A stretch of 64,000 bases of DNA, taken from contig CAZCHE010000002.1 of the NCBI GenBank assembly GCA_964498395.1, forward strand, positions 186,001-250,000. Reading direction: 5' to 3'. Positions within the stretch are counted from its first letter, which is position 1, and each line of letters starts with the position of its first letter. Source of the stretch: Parapedobacter sp964498395 (GTDB lineage Bacteria; Bacteroidota; Bacteroidia; Sphingobacteriales; Sphingobacteriaceae). Below are positions 60,288 through 64,000 of the stretch, piece after piece. The position numbers and the translations under genes were made by a program. The notes beneath the pieces are model-generated. The model did not search any database. It was not told the DNA's origin and worked only from the letters and a program-made list of their open reading frames with translations.

Positions 60288-60572
60288 ATGAAAAAGGAAT
60301 TGATCGCCGTAAGCGAGTACTGTACAATCCGTAAGATAGACACGACTTTTATTGATATATTGGAGGAAAGTGGGCTGGTCAAGCTTGTATCGGTGCGACG
60401 CCAGCGTTATATCCCTCATGAAGCACTTGGTGAGATTGAACGCTTAATCAATTGGCATTATGAATTGGAGGTCAATCCGCAGGGACTGGAAGTAGCCAAT
60501 CGGCTGTATCGGAAAATCATCACGCTTCAAGAAGAGATTGATCAATTGAGGGCGGCATTGAAGAATACCTGA
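60288..60572 (+). CDS. cbpM: Chaperone modulatory protein CbpM
   Basis: 94 residues. MerR-like N-terminal fold (VSEYCTIRKIDTTFIDILEESGLVKLV) and a helical C-terminus (IERLINWHYELEVNPQGLEVANRLYRKIITLQEEIDQLRAAL). CbpM binds the J-domain of CbpA and inhibits it. It starts 11 bases after cbpA. The pair is a single translational unit with a strong Shine-Dalgarno sequence. Confidence 0.88.
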   Translation: MKKELIAVSEYCTIRKIDTTFIDILEESGLVKLVSVRRQRYIPHEALGEIERLINWHYELEVNPQGLEVANRLYRKIITLQEEIDQLRAALKNT

Positions 60573-60633
60573 TGGTTCAGGACAGTCGTTTGCGTGAATG
60601 GGGTATCTTTGTGTCTTACCAATTCGATGCCCA

Positions 60634-60711
60634 ATGAAGAAACCGCTCATATCTCTGTTACGCTACGTTGTTATCGGGGTGCTGGCCAATTCGAGTGTGC
60701 GGATTTCCTGA
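60634..60711 (+). pseudogene. Short remnant of a membrane protein
   Basis: A 25-codon frame MKKPLISLLRYVVIGVLANS... ends at TGA 60709-60711, preceded by a perfect TATCTTTG element at 60604-60611. A shifted frame after the stop continues hydrophobic (SGFVIGLVAA), so this looks like the decayed start of a membrane protein. It could also be a small peptide. Weak evidence. Confidence 0.3.
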
Positions 60712-60774
60712 AAAAAGTGGATTTGTGATCGGTTTGGTTGCTGCTTAAAATAAAAACGCACCCTTATTGTGCGC

Positions 60775-60805
60775 TTGTGTTTGCAGTAGAAAAACGATAA
60801 ATTTG
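60775..60805 (+). promoter_or_regulatory. Promoter of the ECF sigma gene
   Basis: TTG (60775-60777), 20-base spacer, TAAATTTG (60798-60805). Full match to the Bacteroidota consensus. The 5' leader contains CATTATAAACC twice in tandem (60810-60831). Confidence 0.65.
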
Positions 60806-60854
60806 TTTTCATTATAAACCCATTATAAACCGCTAGATATAAATTTTTGTGCTC

Positions 60855-61430
60855 ATGGACGAGAGAGAGCTGCTACGTCGATTTCAGCAAGGGGACCATT
60901 TGGCATTTCAGGAGATTTACCATCGCTATAAGCATCGCGTGGCTGGCAATTTATTGCGTATGCTGAAGTCGCAGGATTTGGTTGAGGAGACACTCCAGGA
61001 ACTTTTTGTCCGGATATGGGCAAACCGTAAGAGGCTGGATGTCAATCAACCAATCAAATCCTACTTGTTCCGTATAGCAGGGAATCTAGTCTATGATCTG
61101 TTTCGCCGGGCGGCACGCGACAAGCGCCTACAGGAACAACTTACACGTGCCATTGAACAGGCGTATTCACATGTCGAAGAAGCGGTCTATCACACAGAAA
61201 CCGAATCCGAACTCCACCGCGTAATTAACCTACTACCCCCGAAACGGCGAAAAGTCTACGTTTTATGTAAACTGGAAGCCAAATCGTACGAAGAAGTGGC
61301 AAATCTCTTGCACATCAGCCCCGGTACCGTAAACGACCATATGAAAAAAGCAAACGCTTTCTTAAAGAGCCATTTCTCCAAACACCCCGAATGGAGTGTT
61401 GTGGTTTGTGCTGCTTTGATGCTTTGTTGA
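60855..61430 (+). CDS. ECF sigma factor (sigma-70 family)
   Basis: 191 residues from ATG 60855. Region 2 (AFQEIYHRYKHRVAGNLLRMLKSQDLVEETLQELFVRIWANRKRLDVNQPIKSYLFRIAGNLVYDLFR) and region 4 (INLLPPKRRKVYVLCKLEAKSYEEVANLLHISPGTVNDHMKKANAFL). It is the FecI-like member of a sigma/FecR/TonB-receptor trio and would direct transcription of the downstream receptor operon when the receptor sees its ligand. The 94-base gap to FecR suggests their own promoters or a spaced operon. Confidence 0.92.
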   Translation: MDERELLRRFQQGDHLAFQEIYHRYKHRVAGNLLRMLKSQDLVEETLQELFVRIWANRKRLDVNQPIKSYLFRIAGNLVYDLFRRAARDKRLQEQLTRAIEQAYSHVEEAVYHTETESELHRVINLLPPKRRKVYVLCKLEAKSYEEVANLLHISPGTVNDHMKKANAFLKSHFSKHPEWSVVVCAALMLC

Positions 61431-61524
61431 TTTTTTATCATTGATTTACAGTACTTTGTGTTTTTTGTGTCCTATCAGACACCTATTGAAGGTGAGATAT
61501 CCGTATTAGCTAAAAAACACAACA

Positions 61525-62745
61525 GTGACCAATAAAGAACCTATAAATATACTGTTCAAGAAATATTTATCGGGAACCATTACGCCCGATGAGTTGAAAG
61601 TACTTCTATGCTATGTAGCGAACGCAAAAGAAGGTGATGGGTTGAGCCGGTACATACAGCAGGAAGTTGCAAAAGAAGTCGATCCGACTGATTCGCCATT
61701 GATTGACGAGATTGTCAATCATGTTGAACATCGGTTGTTTGACCAGGTATTTTCCGAGGAACCGGCTAATGTGCGGGAATTTCCTCGCCCGGGTAGAACG
61801 AAGCGGTTGTTTTGGTCGTGGGCTGTCGCAGCGGTGGTGCTGGCGACATTCGCGTTCAGCCTTAATCTCTGGTATCAGAAACAGGGTGATACCGTTGAAT
61901 CGACGGATATCCTGGCAATAGGCCCCGGTGGCAACCGGGCGACATTGACGTTAGTCAACGGGCAGGTGGTCGACCTGAAAGAGGATCAAATGGGGATCGT
62001 GGTAGGAGACCAACTCCAATACCTCGATGGCACCGAGATCCTGACCGACCGAACCGGTACCCGCGGGGATGCGGAGGAGTATGTGATGACTACACCGAGA
62101 GGTGGCATGTATTCCGTGGTGCTGCCGGACGGCTCTAGGGTATGGCTTAATGCGGTTTCTACCCTGAAGTACCCCAATAAATTCCATGGCAGTGAACGGC
62201 TGGTCGAATTGGAGGGAGAGGGCTTTTTCGAAGTGACCGACGATCAGGAAAGGCCATTCCTGGTCAGGAGTAGGGGGCAGGTCATCAAGGTGTTGGGCAC
62301 GGCATTCAACGTGAATGCGTATCCGGAGGAGGAACAAATCGTTACCACACTGGTGGAAGGTTCCGTGTCGATCCATACGGCGAATACGCACCAAGGGGAA
62401 AGGAAAGCCAACGAATCCCCCTTCTTATTAAAGCCAGGGCAACAAGCCCGTTATAGTGAAAAAGAGGTAGAGGTACTGGAAGTTTCCACAAGTGATTTTA
62501 TTGCGTGGCGAAACGGAACCTTCGCGTTCTATGGGCAAAGCATGCCCGTGGTGATGCGGCAGATAGAACGATGGTATGATGTTTCCTTTGAAAACATCGC
62601 CTTAACTGAAAACATTGAACTATGGGGTGCATTATCGCGCGATGTGATGCTATCCCAAATACTTGAAGTAATAGAATTGAATACAACTTTGGGTTTTAAA
62701 CAACAAGAAAGGAGGATTACTATTTACAGCAAAAATGACCAATAA
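61525..62745 (+). CDS. FecR-family anti-sigma factor
   Basis: 406 residues starting at GTG 61525 (MTNKEPINILFKKYLSGTITPDEL). Cytoplasmic sigma-binding tail (1-94), transmembrane helix about 95-117 (LFWSWAVAAVVLATFAFSLNLWY), periplasmic FecR domain (TTPRGGMYSVVLPDGSRVWLNAVSTLKYPNKF...GEGFFEV...VKVLGTAFNVNAY) and a C-terminal DUF4974 domain (FAFYGQSMPVVMRQIERWYDVSFEN). It holds the sigma factor until the STN domain of the receptor signals. GTG start is the only one with the right N-terminus. Confidence 0.93.
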   Translation: MTNKEPINILFKKYLSGTITPDELKVLLCYVANAKEGDGLSRYIQQEVAKEVDPTDSPLIDEIVNHVEHRLFDQVFSEEPANVREFPRPGRTKRLFWSWAVAAVVLATFAFSLNLWYQKQGDTVESTDILAIGPGGNRATLTLVNGQVVDLKEDQMGIVVGDQLQYLDGTEILTDRTGTRGDAEEYVMTTPRGGMYSVVLPDGSRVWLNAVSTLKYPNKFHGSERLVELEGEGFFEVTDDQERPFLVRSRGQVIKVLGTAFNVNAYPEEEQIVTTLVEGSVSIHTANTHQGERKANESPFLLKPGQQARYSEKEVEVLEVSTSDFIAWRNGTFAFYGQSMPVVMRQIERWYDVSFENIALTENIELWGALSRDVMLSQILEVIELNTTLGFKQQERRITIYSKNDQ

Positions 62746-62825
62746 AAGGTGTTATGCAAAAAGAAAACCGAAAGTGGTTGCAACACTTCCGGTATAGTCA
62801 GGCAAAACATAATAGACCGATTAAG

Positions 62826-62902
62826 TAACTAATTAGTTAACCCGACATACAAACTTAATAAAAATCGGGCCTTAAACAAGGCCGCAATCCTGCGTTATGC
62901 GG
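62826..62902 (+). promoter_or_regulatory. Structured leader upstream of the TonB receptor
   Basis: A perfect 14-bp palindrome TAACTAATTAGTTA (62826-62839), then three hairpins that overlap two bases each: CCCGA/TCGGG (62841-62869), GGCCTT/AAGGCC (62868-62883) and CCGCA/TGCGG (62882-62902). The middle one is stable. Confidence 0.45.
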
Positions 62903-62951
62903 AATTATTAAGGTTGTATGGAAAAATAAATCTAAATGCACTGTATAACTA

Positions 62952-64000
62952 ATGCCAGAATACCTGCGTATCGAAAGCAATACGCAAGTGTTACGTGCGA
63001 AAGAAAGCCAATTTACGTTGTTCTCGCTATGAAACTAACCGCATTGTTAACCCTAATATTCACGCTACAAGCATCTGCTTATACCTATGGTCAACGGATC
63101 GAATTGCGGGTCAAAAATGCAACACTTGAGTCTGTGCTCAAAAGTGTGCAGAAGCAAAGCGGATACAGTATCTTGTTCAACAACGAATACCTGAAAAACG
63201 CTAAGCGCGTTACCTTAAACATCCATGCCGAAGATATAAATGAGGCACTTACGCAAGTATTTAAAGGTCAACCGTATGATTTCCGTATTAAGGATAAGAT
63301 GGTCACGCTTGTGCCGGCCAAGATTTCGCCGGAAGCCACCGAGCAGACCTCGAGGGAAGCTGCATTGCAACAAACCGTCAGCGGACGCGTTACCGATAGC
63401 CTAGGCAACCCTATTGTTGGGGTGACGATCCAGGTTTCGGGCTCGTCGAGGGGAACGACTACCGATGGCAGCGGAAATTATCGTCTGGAGGCTGATCGTG
63501 GTGATGTACTGGTATTCCGTAATTTAGGATATATTACAAAGGAGATGGTGGTAGCCGACCAACAAGTAATCAATGTGGTGCTGCAGGAGCAACTAGCTGA
63601 TATCGACGAGGTCATCGTAATCGGTTACGGGCAGCGCGCCAGGAAAGACATTACCACGGCCATTTCGTCTATCAACAGCGAGGAGATTGGGCAAACCGTG
63701 TCTATGAGTCCTGAAATGGCCATGCAAGGCCGGATGGCTGGCGTACAGGTTGCCGGGAATACCGGGAGCCCGATGATGCGGCCTACCATACGCATCCGTG
63801 GGGTAAATACTTGGGGGGTGTCGTCGCCCCTGTATGTTATTGACGGTATCCCGGTCACCGAATTTGGTGCCGGTATCGAAGGGCAGGAAGATGCGCGTGC
63901 CGCGGATCTCAGGGGGCCGCTCAATGTGATGACCTTGATAAACCCGGATGACATCGAATCAATATCCGTACTGAAAGATGCGTCGGCTGCGGCTATTTAT
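62952..64000 (+). CDS. TonB-dependent receptor with STN domain, SusC-like (cut by window end)
   Basis: The frame runs from ATG 62952 to the window end; ATG 63030 is the alternative start, but the extra 26 residues (MPEYLRIESNTQVLRAKRKP...) fit the usual N-terminal extension. Signal peptide around AMKLTALLTLIFTLQASA, STN secretin-like domain (IELRVKNATLESVLKSVQKQSGYSILF), carboxypeptidase-regulatory domain (VSGRVTDSLGNPIVGVTIQV), DEVIVIGYG, then the plug (PEMAMQGRMAGVQVAGNTG...PLYVIDGIPV...IESISVLKDASAAAIY). The STN domain signals to FecR, as expected in this trio. The cargo is not visible. Confidence 0.93.

Noticed and set aside
1..64000. CRISPR array, rRNA, tRNA, insertion sequence
   Set aside because: No regularly spaced identical repeats with unique spacers, no rRNA-like conserved blocks, no tRNA-like GGTTCGAxTCC arms in context, and no transposase frame were seen.

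Overview
The window is a 64 kb stretch of a Bacteroidota chromosome, most likely Sphingobacteriaceae (Parapedobacter, Olivibacter or Pedobacter-like). The reasons are SusC/SusD pairs, an ECF sigma/FecR/TonB-receptor trio, promoters of the TTG-N19/20-TAnnTTTG type, few Shine-Dalgarno sequences, a YtxJ bacillithiol-type protein and a long-form ilvC. The assignment rests on family knowledge, not on a search. I see no rRNA, tRNA, CRISPR array, phage or insertion sequence.

Layout. 1-5.0 kb: S4 RNA-binding protein (cut by the window start), YtxJ-like protein, secreted proteins including a 40-residue lipoprotein, ribH with a TPR protein, and a membrane-bound NDP-sugar 4,6-dehydratase. 5.2-15.5 kb: alanine dehydrogenase, a secreted esterase, a DUF4143-type ATPase, glutamyl-Q tRNA synthetase, a Crp-like regulator, an HxlR regulator with NAD(P)-dependent oxidoreductases, and an orphan antitoxin. 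15.5-22.3 kb: a polysaccharide-utilisation-like locus (susC, susD, Tat-exported Gfo/Idh/MocA oxidoreductase) with a long leader. 22.4-26.4 kb: class Ib ribonucleotide reductase operon nrdH-nrdI-nrdE-nrdF (minus strand). 26.4-26.8 kb: AT-rich spacer with a DnaA-box cluster. 26.8-28.1 kb: GntP permease.

28.2-44.6 kb is one large minus-strand block for branched-chain amino acids, read ilvE-ilvD-ilvB-ilvN-(dinB)-ilvC-(ABC ATPase)-leuA-leuC-leuD-leuA2/cimA-leuB-ilvA. It covers essentially the whole isoleucine, valine and leucine pathway. 44.9-46.8 kb: atpD-atpC with a strong terminator. 46.9-49.0 kb: a tandem-thioredoxin protein and a coiled-coil membrane protein.

49.2-59.3 kb is an L-rhamnose module on the plus strand: symporter, aldolase/lactaldehyde dehydrogenase fusion, isomerase, kinase, FMN lactate oxidase/dehydrogenase, and a secreted GH78 alpha-L-rhamnosidase. 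Together they would take rhamnosides to dihydroxyacetone phosphate and pyruvate. 59.3-60.6 kb: cbpA-cbpM co-chaperone pair. 60.8-64 kb: ECF sigma factor, FecR anti-sigma factor and the start of an STN-bearing TonB receptor.

The least explained signals are non-coding. Five spacers inside co-directional gene sets (nrdE/nrdF, leuA2/leuB, ilvD/ilvB, atpD/atpC, rhaT/rhaD) are filled with short degenerate tandem words, partly shared between loci and in the same sense relative to transcription. There is also a DnaA-box cluster next to nrd, leader hairpins upstream of both TonB receptors and of ilvE, and perfect dyads at the HxlR intergenic region and at the DUF4143-type ATPase gene.
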